This document shows, one piece after another, positions 34,387 through 44,079 of a DNA stretch of 64,000 bases. The translations under genes were made by a program, and so were the position numbers. The notes beneath the pieces were generated by a model. The model saw nothing but the letters and a program-made list of their open reading frames with translations, was not told where the DNA came from and did no database searches. Within the stretch, counting starts at the first letter, position 1. Each line of letters starts with the position of its first letter. Origin of the DNA: Macrococcoides equi (lineage in GTDB: Bacteria; Bacillota; Bacilli; Staphylococcales; Staphylococcaceae); assembly GCF_047425865.1 (NCBI RefSeq), contig NZ_CP179735.1, one strand, 5' to 3'.

Positions 34387-36413
34387 TTGATATTCACACT
34401 TTCTATTATTTGATTAAAATCTTTGTGCACTAATATATCTATTAGTAATTTATTTTTCATGATCTCATAAACAGATTCTGACGTTATCATCTTGTTATAG
34501 TAAATTTGTAATTGCTTTGTTCCTTCGTCTTCAAAATATTTCTTACATTGCAGTGAATGCTGTTTATCGATCTTGTTTTTTTCTTCAATATTATTAATTT
34601 CTTTATTAATATTAGATAAGTCTTCTTCTTTTTTTTCGTACTTATTTAAATAGTTATCGGCTATTTTTATTATTTTATTCAAATTATTCAAGATTTCCTC
34701 ATTATAATTTTCCAGCCATTCTTTTATTAACTGAATATTAAAATCAGCAATATCATATATAAAATCATTCATTTTTTTCGTTTGCATATGATATTCATCT
34801 TTTAAATCATTGATATAGCTCTCTTCCCGTTTACCAAAGATGGATCCAAAGAAACCAAAATTTATTTCAGTATCAATATCAAGTGGTTTAAAATTAATTT
34901 TTTTAAAGTTTAATTGCTCACCATGCAGTTGAACAATCGACAATTCTACTTTTTTTATCATATTATTGTATGAATTTACGTTAATTCGGGTATTTTTATT
35001 ATGGTTAGCTATTGCAGCATCAAAGAATTCCTTCACTTTTTCAATGGGTTGGGACTTGTCTACTTCGAATCGCATAATATTATTTTTAAAAGTATTTTCC
35101 ACCATCATTTCATTACTTTCATTTAAACCAAAGAAATTATAAGTAAATTTCTTCACAGATTCGCTGTCTTTTTTATTAAGAAAAGAGAAATCAATGTCAT
35201 CTTCAAAATCATTAAGGTGATTAAAATTTCCTATGAAAGAATTTTCTGAAAAAATGATACTTCCTTTTGTTAATAGCTTAATCTCCTTTTTAATATTATT
35301 ATAATCATGTAATTCAGAGATAGTTTTTTCACTTAGCTCGGCTAATGCTCTTTTAACTTTTATTTTTTTTTCTGTATATATTTTATGTTCTTCCATCAAA
35401 TCCTGTAATATTTGATCATTACTCTTTTTAACAAACGAATAGTATTTCTTTAATTGTGAGTACGATGTTATATTCTCACCTTTTTTATTCAAATCAACTA
35501 TCAAACTTTTTAATGCTTGTTTAGAAACATTATTAAACATATCTTTATCGTTCATTTGATCAGGCATATAAAAGTCCGATATATAAATCTTGTCAAAATC
35601 AATTGGCTTGATATCATTAATATTTTTTATTTGTTCATAATAATATTTCCTTATGTCATCAACATTCTGAACTTTATCGTTATTAAATCTATCAATCACT
35701 GATTTTGGAGTACATGCTTTTGTAATTAACGCAATCGTATCACTATCATTTATATCAATAGAACGCATACCCTCTAAATTATTCATATCTCGTAGGAAAG
35801 TTAAGTCAGTGCCATTCACCGCTACTATCTTAACGTGTGCATTAAAAATCCAAAATTCATTTGCACTCTTTACGTAATTAAATTCTTTAGTTTCTTTAGA
35901 TTCTGAACCTGGTAAATCTATAATATTAATATTATGTGTTTTATCTATCTTTGACTCCGGAATTCCAATCGTCATAACGTCGTGTGAAGTATATAAGTTA
36001 TTCTCAACTTTAAATCGTAAGCTATATATCTCTTCTTCTAATGCTTTTTCATCTTTTAATTCTATTAATTCATTAGTTCCGGGGTAAATAATAATAAAAT
36101 TTTCTTCTTTAACACTAATATATCTTGTAACTGCTATTGTAGCTGAATGTCCTGCTTCACGCTTACCTCTTAAGGCTCTAGATATACCATTAATATACTC
36201 GGGTTTTACACCTAATAAATTCAATATTAATGTAGTTTTCCCTACTTGAGTAGAGCCTAATATTGCTACTGTTATTTCATTTTTTAAATTTAATTCTATT
36301 CTATTGTCTGATGAAAAATCATTAATATATTTTTCGCTGGCTCTATCAGCCCATTGATATCTTTCCAGTGATAGTTCAGTTAATAATTTATTATTAAATT
36401 CTTGGACCTTCAA
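34383..36413 (-). CDS. Dynamin-like GTPase 2 (Leo/Eleos-like)
   Basis: This 676-aa large GTPase has a G1 loop GSTQVGKT (53-60), a candidate G2 Thr in HSATIAVTRY (about 92-98), a G3 motif IDLPG (165-169) and a degenerate G4 (LITKAC). Long helical regions follow (about 310-676), as in bacterial dynamin-like proteins. There is no clear membrane helix. It starts at a TTG with RBS AGAGGT and overlaps the upstream GTPase gene by 20 bases. Pairs of dynamin-like GTPases with coupled genes are known for LeoA/LeoBC (Eleos) antiphage systems. The assignment is by architecture, not by recognised sequence identity. Confidence 0.75.
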   Translation of the reverse strand: MKVQEFNNKLLTELSLERYQWADRASEKYINDFSSDNRIELNLKNEITVAILGSTQVGKTTLILNLLGVKPEYINGISRALRGKREAGHSATIAVTRYISVKEENFIIIYPGTNELIELKDEKALEEEIYSLRFKVENNLYTSHDVMTIGIPESKIDKTHNINIIDLPGSESKETKEFNYVKSANEFWIFNAHVKIVAVNGTDLTFLRDMNNLEGMRSIDINDSDTIALITKACTPKSVIDRFNNDKVQNVDDIRKYYYEQIKNINDIKPIDFDKIYISDFYMPDQMNDKDMFNNVSKQALKSLIVDLNKKGENITSYSQLKKYYSFVKKSNDQILQDLMEEHKIYTEKKIKVKRALAELSEKTISELHDYNNIKKEIKLLTKGSIIFSENSFIGNFNHLNDFEDDIDFSFLNKKDSESVKKFTYNFFGLNESNEMMVENTFKNNIMRFEVDKSQPIEKVKEFFDAAIANHNKNTRINVNSYNNMIKKVELSIVQLHGEQLNFKKINFKPLDIDTEINFGFFGSIFGKREESYINDLKDEYHMQTKKMNDFIYDIADFNIQLIKEWLENYNEEILNNLNKIIKIADNYLNKYEKKEEDLSNINKEINNIEEKNKIDKQHSLQCKKYFEDEGTKQLQIYYNKMITSESVYEIMKNKLLIDILVHKDFNQIIESVNIN

Positions 36414-38526
36414 GTTTATAAACCTCTACTTTTAATTCATTTATTTTATTGAATAAAATATCTAAATCGTTATCTAGCGTTAAAATGGCATCTAACTTAC
36501 CTGATGAATTTGCAATGCTATTCATTTTAAACAGTATTTTTTCTTCTAGACTATCAAAAATTTGATTTAGTGTATTTAAAGTATTCTTAATATAATGTTC
36601 CTTCGCATTTATCAGTATACTATCAATGATAAAGTCCTTTTGATATTTATATCCTTCGACATTCTTACTCCCTACACTTACTGAAATTGCAGATGTCCCC
36701 AGTACTGCTGTTCCAATTGTAATTGGCAACAAATATGATGCCGGGATTCCCATTCCTAATGCTGCAGCTTTTAATGCTTCTAGTGAATTTACCGTTCCAT
36801 CAGAAGCATCAAGACCTAAAAATACTGATGAACCAACTAAAATATTTTTAGTTGAAAGTAAGATATCTTTCTTATCTCCTTCCAATTCACTTTTCATTAA
36901 TTTTCCATCATTGAATACCTTAAAAAGCATATCATCTGTTTCACTTTCACGAGATTCCGAATTTAAACTACCCTGGTATTGAACAATAGCGCCAATCAAA
37001 TATGGTATAGTGTTTAAATCTTCTGTTTTTAAAATAGTTTCACTTTGAGGCTGAAGATAAGTAGCAATACTCACTAAGTTATTTTGTATTAATGTATTGA
37101 TATCTTTATCTTCTTTATTTTCTTCGATCACTGTAACAGATGTTTCAGGTTTAGTTTCAATGCCTTCTTCTACTGATTCTTTATCTTTATTCTCTAACTG
37201 TTTAGCTTTACGTAAATGTTCATTGAATATATTACCAAGTTTCTTTTGATTAATATCATTTATTGTCTCAATCATTAACGTTTCAGGCGTAGAAAGTTGA
37301 TTATCAATCATATGTGATACAAATAGTTTTTCAGCCTGTTCTTTGATTTCAAATTTTTCATTGTAATTTAAATCTTTTTTGAGAACCGAAGCTATTTTAC
37401 TTAAAACTCCGTTTTTCTCTTGAACAATCTCTTTTCTTACATCATTCATGATTTCTTTAATGTAATTATTTAATTTCTTATTAAGCTCTTCTTCCACATT
37501 GCTAAGATATTCAACTTTGTTCGCTCTAAATGCTCTTAACAACTTTTTGTCTCTAGGCTTGATACCATCGAAATCTGCTTCTAATTTAATTTCATCTGAT
37601 AATTCCTGTAATTTATATTCTATATCAGTAATTAAATTATCAATAGATTCTGTCTGTCTATTTAGTAAGCTGCTACTGTCATTTAAAGTGTTGTAAATCA
37701 AATTTTTAAAATTATGTTGAACATTTGCCAAATCTTCATTAGTATCTGTAAAAATAATTTGAGTATCACTGCTTACATCATATTTCTCTTTAAGTTCTTT
37801 TATGAGATTTATTCTTTCTTCTTCGCTCACTTCGTTACCAAAGGTGATTACAAATGAAAAGGGTTTTTCACTGTATACTTCATAAATTTTATCTAATAAT
37901 TTTTCCTGGTTTTTATTTGCTAATGAATCTTTTCGTATCGTTGAAATTAAGCCCATAGAATTTTCAATGTATATGTCCACGAATTTTTGAGAAATTGATC
38001 TTTTACTTCTTTCTAATCCAGGAAGTAAAGCTAAAGTTCTTTCTCCTAATATATCATTATATGGAATCCATAATTCCAAATATAATAAATTATTATCTGG
38101 ATTTAGCAATTTTTCTTTAAGAATTCTCTTGTTTTCTAAAGGTGTAGTCTTTTTTTCATAGCTATTATTTTCTAGATCTAAACATACTTCAAAATATCTT
38201 TCTTCACCTTTTTTGATATCATGATGACCTCGAATTAATAGCGGTCTTTTTTCCCCAACGCCAACTTCAATGGGTAAAACATCATCTTCAAGTTCGAAAA
38301 TATTTTTGACTAACGTTGATTTACCTGTACTTTGTAAACCAGTTACAGAAATAATATTGTCTTCGTAGAACATACTGAAAACACTTAGTCTTCTTTTTAA
38401 ATCTTTTAACTCGTCATCTATTTTTCCGACTCTAATTGTATTTTCAATAATTTTATCAAAACGTTCTTCTATTGTCTTTAATCTCATTTCTAAATCAACT
38501 TTTGATAATATTTGTGTATCCTTCAT
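36394..38526 (-). CDS. Dynamin-like GTPase 1 (Leo/Eleos-like)
   Basis: This 710-aa large GTPase has a canonical P-loop GLQSTGKST (63-71). The G3 region reads LALLPGLERSK, so the usual Asp before xPG is absent, and G4 (VITFGNE) is also atypical. It could therefore bind GTP without normal hydrolysis. A hydrophobic stretch (about 604-640; LKAAALGMGIPASYLLPITIGTAVLG) could act as a membrane-inserting paddle. It is the first gene of the trio, with an ATG and RBS AGAGG. Membrane surveillance or remodelling during phage infection is the likely role, by analogy with Leo/Eleos. Confidence 0.75.
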   Translation of the reverse strand: MKDTQILSKVDLEMRLKTIEERFDKIIENTIRVGKIDDELKDLKRRLSVFSMFYEDNIISVTGLQSTGKSTLVKNIFELEDDVLPIEVGVGEKRPLLIRGHHDIKKGEERYFEVCLDLENNSYEKKTTPLENKRILKEKLLNPDNNLLYLELWIPYNDILGERTLALLPGLERSKRSISQKFVDIYIENSMGLISTIRKDSLANKNQEKLLDKIYEVYSEKPFSFVITFGNEVSEEERINLIKELKEKYDVSSDTQIIFTDTNEDLANVQHNFKNLIYNTLNDSSSLLNRQTESIDNLITDIEYKLQELSDEIKLEADFDGIKPRDKKLLRAFRANKVEYLSNVEEELNKKLNNYIKEIMNDVRKEIVQEKNGVLSKIASVLKKDLNYNEKFEIKEQAEKLFVSHMIDNQLSTPETLMIETINDINQKKLGNIFNEHLRKAKQLENKDKESVEEGIETKPETSVTVIEENKEDKDINTLIQNNLVSIATYLQPQSETILKTEDLNTIPYLIGAIVQYQGSLNSESRESETDDMLFKVFNDGKLMKSELEGDKKDILLSTKNILVGSSVFLGLDASDGTVNSLEALKAAALGMGIPASYLLPITIGTAVLGTSAISVSVGSKNVEGYKYQKDFIIDSILINAKEHYIKNTLNTLNQIFDSLEEKILFKMNSIANSSGKLDAILTLDNDLDILFNKINELKVEVYKLEGPRI

Positions 38527-38748
38527 AACTTTTAACCTCTTTCAGATTATTAAAATAAAAATTTTGTTCACCATAAATTTTTTATTTATATTTATTATTT
38601 TATATTACCAATATATTTTTGACACGTCATTTTTTGTCATATATGAAATTATTTTAAGATACTATTATTTTAATGAAATAACTCACATTTAAGGATACTT
38701 ATTAGTTATAATAAATATAAAATCAGAGGTAAAAGTAGAGGTAAAGAT

Positions 38749-39306
38749 ATGGGTGATATTAAACTATTTTCTATAGCGGATGGAAAATGTATAGAGTACA
38801 ATGGCAAGTCAATGGCAATTGAAAAATCATTGCAAACTTTAATGGAAAGACATTTAGAGGAATTATTAGGTATCAAATTCTTAGCTACTGAGTTTGTTAC
38901 TGGTCGCAAACATAACGGACGTATTGATACATTAGGACTTGATGAGAATAATTCACCTGTAATTATAGAATATAAACGTTCAACTAACGAAAATGTCATT
39001 AACCAGGGATTATATTATCTTGATTGGTTATTAGATCACAAAGGAGATTTCTATCATATAGTTCTTCAACAATATGGTAGTAAAGTCGCGGAAGAAATTG
39101 AATGGACAGCACCAAGACTGCTTTGTATTGCAGGTGGTTTTACGAAATATGATGAATATGCAGTTGAACAAATTGATAGAAATATAGAACTTTATCGATA
39201 TAGTTATTTTGAAGAAGGATTGTTGATGCTTGATTTAGTAAAGAGGAGCATTTATTTTCTGATGATACAGTTGTTAAGAAGAAATATGGTGCCTCTAGAC
39301 CGTTAA
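38749..39306 (+). pseudogene. Truncated PD-(D/E)XK nuclease-like protein (DUF5655/NucS-like)
   Basis: The frame begins MGDIKLFSIADGKCIEYNGK and carries the nuclease core: GRKHNGRIDTLGLD followed by PVIIEYKRS, giving the D...ExK catalytic set, then NQGLYYLDWLLDHK. Intact relatives I recall are about 300 aa. Here similarity stops near residue 164 (GLLMLDLV), and a 21-codon out-of-frame tail follows. From 39234 on, the DNA belongs to a FUSC-type transporter gene read in another frame. The RBS AGAGGT precedes the ATG. The core residues remain, so a short protein could still be made. Confidence 0.75.
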
Positions 39307-40250
39307 TTTCGCATCGTTTACTAGCACACTTAACGTTGTCTTCTAACATTTTTCAAATGACTTTAAAGTATAGTCTGCTGATAAGTATTGCAATCGCTAT
39401 TGCTTTGTTATGTAAAATTGATCGCCCATACTGGGTCGCCTTAACAGTCCATGTCATACTCATGGGTAATACGTCATTAAATAGTTTAAAACGCGCGATT
39501 CAACGTTTACTGGGTACATTTGTCGGGATAGGGATTGTTTTTGTCATTCTTAAATTAGATCCTGATTTGTGGGTGATTTTATTAATCATTGCAATATGTG
39601 GGGGTATAAATGAAGTGTTTGTGGGTAGCAATTACATGTACACGATGTTTTCTGTCACTTCACAAGTCATCTTAATGTCAGGTATTGCAATTGGTCACTT
39701 GTCATTCTCATTTGCATATTTAAGAATTTTTGACGTTGTTATTGGTTTAACGATTGCTGTACTTGGAATTTTTTTATTTAGTTATTTTTCAAATACGACG
39801 AATCGCTCAAAGTTATTATCTGATATAGATGAACTGCTTGCCGATCAAGCGAATGTGTTTTATGGATTGCTTGCGCATCACCATGTGTCTCCACGAGAAA
39901 TATACAAGATGCAACTTAATTTAATGAATGTACGATTGTTATTTAATTTAATTGAAGGGGAATTTGAGAATGTTCGGGATGAACAAATGCGTTTATACCC
40001 AATGTTACATTATCTAGAACAGCTTACCTTTACATTAAACCGAATGCACACAACAGGTGGATATGTTCAACTAACACAATCAGATATCAGTCGCTATTTG
40101 ATGATCTTCCAAAATATACGTTTTGCACTGATTCATGGCATTGAGATTCCTGCCGAACAATTATCTTATTTTAAGCGATATCATAATGTTGATCATGCAC
40201 TCAATCATTTACAGCAATTTTGTAATGATTTAATAGTGAATAAAAGTTAA
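39234..40250 (+). pseudogene. C-terminal half of a FUSC/aromatic acid exporter-type membrane protein
   Basis: From 39234 an open frame without its own start reads FSKEEHLFSDDTVVKKKYGASRPLI..., enters the second FUSC membrane block (MTLKYSLLISIAIAIALLCKIDRPYWVALTVHVILMGNTS, then LGTFVGIGIVFVI) and ends in a helical cytoplasmic region. In the family this follows an N-terminal membrane half and a central domain, both missing here. A TTG at 39336 or later codons could start a truncated product, but no RBS is visible. It is best read as a remnant fused to the truncated nuclease gene. Confidence 0.75.
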
Positions 40251-40410
40251 TAATAGTTCATTCGACGAACATATAACATTTATATATAGGAAATAAAGGA
40301 CAAGCTTATACGTTAGAAAACTTTCAATATTCAGTAAAACATTAAAACGACATTCTCTTTAAATGATCGGGAATTAATTTAATAATATAAAACTACTTCA
40401 TTAAATTAAA

Positions 40411-40445
40411 AAGCAAGATTTCTGCCGAACACAGAAATCTTGCTT
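40411..40445. terminator. Bidirectional hairpin terminator
   Basis: The perfect 14-bp arms AAGCAAGATTTCTG/CAGAAATCTTGCTT lie between the convergent FUSC remnant and group B gene. Confidence 0.85.
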
Positions 40446-40514
40446 TAATGAAAGTAACTTATTAACGTATAAACTTTTTGGGTTCACTACAAAAATTGTT
40501 CAGAAAGTATTTAA

Positions 40515-41144
40515 TTATTTAACGCTATCCCATGTACTCTGAGGTATATCATAATCACCTGATGGCTCATGGTAATAACCCTTATTGATTTTTTTAACTA
40601 CTTTTTTATAAATGTCAGCATTTTTCTTTTGTTTAAAGAAATCTCCATAATGAACTACCGCCATTAAATAGTTGCCTCCACCATTTGAATCACGTTCATA
40701 AAAGAAAGCCGCATTCTTATAAAAATCTACAATCCTATGGTCAATTTTTGTACCATCTAATTTGTATTTTAGAGTATTTACTTTTGATGGCGTTCCATAT
40801 AATTTATGCATAGTACTTCTGGGATATTTTTCTTTATCATTAAATGTAAAATCTAATATCCTAGTAATAGGTCCATTTCCTTTAAAATCTACAATTCCAT
40901 GAGTTTGATCGTTGATCACACCTTCATCATAAGCAAGATAATCATCATTATCAGTATAATACAAAGGATGTTTACCAAATTTAATACCATTGATACTTGT
41001 AATCTTTCCGTATTTTATTTTATTAATCACGGTTTTACTTTTATAGTTCAATGGTTTGTATTTAACCGCCTCAGCATGACCACCAAATACACCGCTTGAT
41101 AAAAGTACGGCACTTGCTATCAATGTTGAAAATAGTTTCTTCAT
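40515..41144 (-). CDS. Secreted group B protein
   Basis: This 209-aa exported protein has a signal peptide about 1-26 (ending GGHAEA). The mature part begins VKYKPLNYKSKTVINKIKYGKITSINGIKFGKHPLYYTDNDDY. It continues with DFKGNGPITRILDFTF, MHKLYGTPSKVN, RIVDFYKNAAFFYERD and IPQSTWDSVK. The YGTP replaces the usual YGKP. It is closest in layout to 57834, sharing KITSxxGxK and an internal DF(K/T)xxxGxPITRxxD block. Confidence 0.8.
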   Translation of the reverse strand: MKKLFSTLIASAVLLSSGVFGGHAEAVKYKPLNYKSKTVINKIKYGKITSINGIKFGKHPLYYTDNDDYLAYDEGVINDQTHGIVDFKGNGPITRILDFTFNDKEKYPRSTMHKLYGTPSKVNTLKYKLDGTKIDHRIVDFYKNAAFFYERDSNGGGNYLMAVVHYGDFFKQKKNADIYKKVVKKINKGYYHEPSGDYDIPQSTWDSVK

Positions 41145-41205
41145 TTTTTAACCTCTTTTCGGAAATAAATTAATTAAATTCAAATTTTGTAATAAATTTT
41201 AAAGT

Positions 41206-41625
41206 TTATTGCTTAAATGACTGTTGTTTAATTGTTTCGAATTCAGTTTCAGAGATAATCCCTTTTTCTTTTAATTCATGTGCTTTTTCTAAATCCATGA
41301 AATTAGGAACACCTTGTGTATTTACATAAGATTTAACACTATTCAATTTGAAATACGCTAGTATCGCTAATACACCACCCAGTAAAGATGTTACTAGGAA
41401 GATTAATCCCCAAATTAAAATGCCAGTTTGTTTAGAAGCAAATTTTTCATCAGTAAATCCTTTTGATCTGATAAGAAGAATACCTCCAACAACATCTAAC
41501 CATGCCCATAATAAGCCGATACCTGTAAACGTCCATACAATACCGGCAATAATTGCAATTACACCTGCTGCCATCGCTAAAGTTTTAGCACTTTCCATTT
41601 CTTTTTTTACCATCTGTTGATTCAT
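41206..41625 (-). CDS. Membrane protein with SHOCT-like C-terminus
   Basis: This 139-aa protein has a short basic N-terminus, three or four hydrophobic segments (about 17-35, 36-52, 69-90) and a C-terminal FMDLEKAHELKEKGIISETEFETIKQQ. That stretch fits the SHOCT motif (short C-terminal oligomerisation domain). The overall function is unknown; the N-terminal part resembles small DUF4064/TM2-like membrane proteins only in general layout. The RBS AAGGAG precedes the ATG. Confidence 0.7.
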   Translation of the reverse strand: MNQQMVKKEMESAKTLAMAAGVIAIIAGIVWTFTGIGLLWAWLDVVGGILLIRSKGFTDEKFASKQTGILIWGLIFLVTSLLGGVLAILAYFKLNSVKSYVNTQGVPNFMDLEKAHELKEKGIISETEFETIKQQSFKQ

Positions 41626-41748
41626 ATTTTATTCTCCTTCTATTTATAATTTATAAATTTAGAATTTTATCCTTTTGTCACTGGCTAATTGAATACTCTA
41701 TTCCTACACTGTCTGACGTAGTCCAATTTTTGCTTACCTTCTAATTAC

Positions 41749-41922
41749 TTATATCTCTCTTTTAGAAAACCCAAAGATTTCTTCTTCAACTTCTACTGTT
41801 ACACGACCATTCCAAGTCGATTCTGCATCAAAGATAAAGTACTTCCCATCCATGCGTACAAATCTGACATCCTTATATCCTTGATCACGTAAATAACGTT
41901 CTGCATCACCTATACTCGCCAT
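41749..41922 (-). CDS. 57-aa protein of unknown function
   Basis: The sequence starts MASIGDAERYLRDQGYKDVR and includes GKYFIFDAESTWNGRVTVEVEEE. It has a plausible beta-beta fold and is cytoplasmic. The strong RBS AGAGGGGTGAC before the ATG supports it. It lies alone between the SHOCT protein gene and the broken G5 gene. No family is recognised. Confidence 0.6.
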   Translation of the reverse strand: MASIGDAERYLRDQGYKDVRFVRMDGKYFIFDAESTWNGRVTVEVEEEIFGFSKREI

Positions 41923-41976
41923 ATTGTCACCCCTCTAATTTAAAAAATATTTATTATAAAATTTGATAAGCTAATA

Positions 41977-43323
41977 CTACTCTTTTGAAAAGTTTTGATT
42001 AGCCACCATATATGTAGATCTATCGTTACCTATACCTAATTTTATAGATGTTGTAACTCCTTTAAAGTCTGGTGCCATCATTTGTTTATAATGTCCCTCA
42101 GATCCCTTCCATTGTTCAAAACATTTTTTCGCTAAATATTTTTCGGAAACAAGTTCGTATGGATTTCCACTATACGTACGAGCTAGCGTATTTTCTCCAT
42201 TTACTTTCGTCATTAATTCAGGTTCAAAGGCTGTTTTATATAAATCACCATTAAGCCTTACATGCGCTTTACCATTTACATAAATATCACCATATTGAGC
42301 CAGTTCATTCGCACGAATATCAGCACCTGCTTGCATAAAACTACGGTATGCTATCGGATTTAATCCTTTCGCTGTGCGATCTATATTAATCAATCTGACC
42401 ATCTCATCATTAAACTTTTGATTATTAAAGATTTCATTATTATTAAATGCTTGAATTGCTCGATGATTTGCTTCCATCCATATTAATAAATTATTGCTAT
42501 TAATATTAACTTTATTAATTAAATTTATATCTGCGGCTTTTTGAGCTTTTGCATCATCAGATTCTAAAGCTAGTTCATTAAGGGGCTTATCAACTTTTAA
42601 ATTAACTTTTGTAATTTTATCGCCTCTGAATGTTGTTTTTCCTTCAAGATAACCGTGATAACTTCCAAGTGTATCTACATTAAATCGGCCGTCTTGATAT
42701 TTTGAATCGATACCTGAGGTAATATAGCTTTCTTTTCTAGTACCAATTCTAATTATTCTATTTACAGGTTCGATTACCAATTTATCGTATGATAATGTTG
42801 TTAATTTTACTTTTCCATCAACGATTTTTTGTTTATAGCCTTTTTCACGTTCACCTTTTTCTCCTGCTCTCATCTCTATCGTTTTACCATCTAAAAGCGT
42901 TGGATCATGTGTATATTCTGTTTGATAATCAACTGGTTCATTAACTACCTTTAATTCTGTGTATACGACAGGTGTATGTGGTTTATCTGCTTTTTTTGTT
43001 CCCACCAACACAACTTAATTGACCGGATTTACTTTTTTAATTGTCTTGTAGTACTTTGTTTTAATAACTTTACCGTTGACTATCGTTTGTTTGTAGGCAA
43101 GAACTTTGTAGCCTTTCTTACCTTTAACTTTTACTTCTGTTTTACCAACTGGTAAAGTATCTGTTTTCTCTTCAACAGTATTAAATTTCAAATATTTCTT
43201 CTTCGTAATCGTTTTATACGTTGTTTTGCTTTGTGCAGCATAAGCGGTCTGTTCCTGTGTTACATTTTGTGCACCTGACATTAATATCGTAAATGCGATT
43301 GAACTAGCCAATATTTTTTTCAT
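41977..43323 (-). pseudogene. G5-CAP secreted protein interrupted by a nonsense codon
   Basis: The N-terminal part (start ATG 43323, RBS GGAGG) has a signal peptide and a first G5 domain nearly matching those at 20476. It ends KVNPVN followed by TAA. The next codons continue in the same frame as VVLVGTKKA, where the intact paralogue reads PVDEVVLIGTK, so the TAA stands where a Glu codon (GAA) is expected. The rest encodes a second G5 domain and a C-terminal CAP/SCP domain (about 160 residues; GENTLA, EQWKGSEGHYKQMM). Apart from this one change, 449 codons are open. Readthrough, or restart at the GTG at 43011, would give only a leaderless part. Confidence 0.85.
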
Positions 43324-43637
43324 AATAATCCTCCAAAAATAACTTTTATTTGAATTAATTATTACATGATTTCTTGTGTAAATATATTTATTTCTTGTCA
43401 TTATGCCAATCTCGCATTAAAGTCTACGTTATTATTTTTTATTTTTTATAAATCTATATTTGTTTAATATTATTTTTGAAATAAAAAAGACTCCAGCTTA
43501 AGCTAGGAGTCGTAATGGTAAGTACTAAATGTTATTCAGAAACTTTAAATTATTAAAATACAAATATTCGTTTTTATAACAGTTATTTCATATTATAATA
43601 AAACTATAATTAAACTTGTGAATGAGGTGAAAGTAGC
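43324..43637. other. Intergenic region with an orphan leftward terminator
   Basis: No gene is seen. A hairpin GACTCC...GGAGTC (43489-43511) has a TTTTTTATTT tail on the minus strand but no annotated leftward gene ends there. A TATAAT lies at 43594-43599 before the rightward gene at 43638. Confidence 0.5.
43489..43511 (-). terminator. Orphan hairpin terminator
   Basis: GACTCC/GGAGTC arms around the self-complementary AGCTTAAGCT, with a T run leftward. Confidence 0.55.
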
Positions 43638-44009
43638 TTGAAACTTTTAAAAATTCTTCTAGTCATCAGTGTCCTGCTAAATATATTATTTATTTCTCAG
43701 TTTGCATATAAACATCATATCAATAATAAGATTCATGAAATTGAGGAGAAAGTATATAGTCATCTAAAGAAAGAAGGTGTCGAAGCATTTGATTATACTG
43801 GACATCGTGACTTTAAATTACAGGAGCCAATGAAATATAACGTTTTTGTCAGACTATACAATGATCCAAGAGAGTACCAGTTTTTTATCAATAAAAATAA
43901 TAAGGTTGAAGTATTAGGTGTACAAGATACTGATGGCGTATATAAAACAGCAAAGGAAGTCAAAAATAGCGCCTTTGACGAACATGCGAACTATATTAGA
44001 AAAAAATAA
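43638..44009 (+). CDS. DUF3139-like small membrane-anchored protein
   Basis: This 123-aa protein starts at a TTG with RBS GAGGTG. One N-terminal membrane helix (KILLVISVLLNILFISQFAY) is followed by a small extracellular domain with KIHEIEEKVYSHLKKEGVEAFDY and YNVFVRLYNDPREYQFFINKNN. This fits the layout of DUF3139 proteins, which often occur in repeated clusters in Firmicutes. The family assignment is tentative. It is transcribed alone and ends at a strong terminator. Confidence 0.65.
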   Translation: MKLLKILLVISVLLNILFISQFAYKHHINNKIHEIEEKVYSHLKKEGVEAFDYTGHRDFKLQEPMKYNVFVRLYNDPREYQFFINKNNKVEVLGVQDTDGVYKTAKEVKNSAFDEHANYIRKK

Positions 44010-44045
44010 ATCATGGGATTAGAGTCATTTCTCTAATCTCATGAT
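44010..44045. terminator. Bidirectional hairpin terminator
   Basis: Arms ATCATGGGATTAGAG/CTCTAATCTCATGAT (one mismatch), then TTTTTT rightward. Confidence 0.85.
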
Positions 44046-44079
44046 TTTTTATCTTCGATATTCTAATTTTTCATCTCCA

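Noticed and set aside
33866..34390. Rightward open frame of 174 codons opposite the coiled-coil gene
   Set aside because: It is the antisense shadow of a Lys/Glu/Asn-rich coiled coil and gives an implausible Ser/Phe/Leu-rich protein without an RBS.
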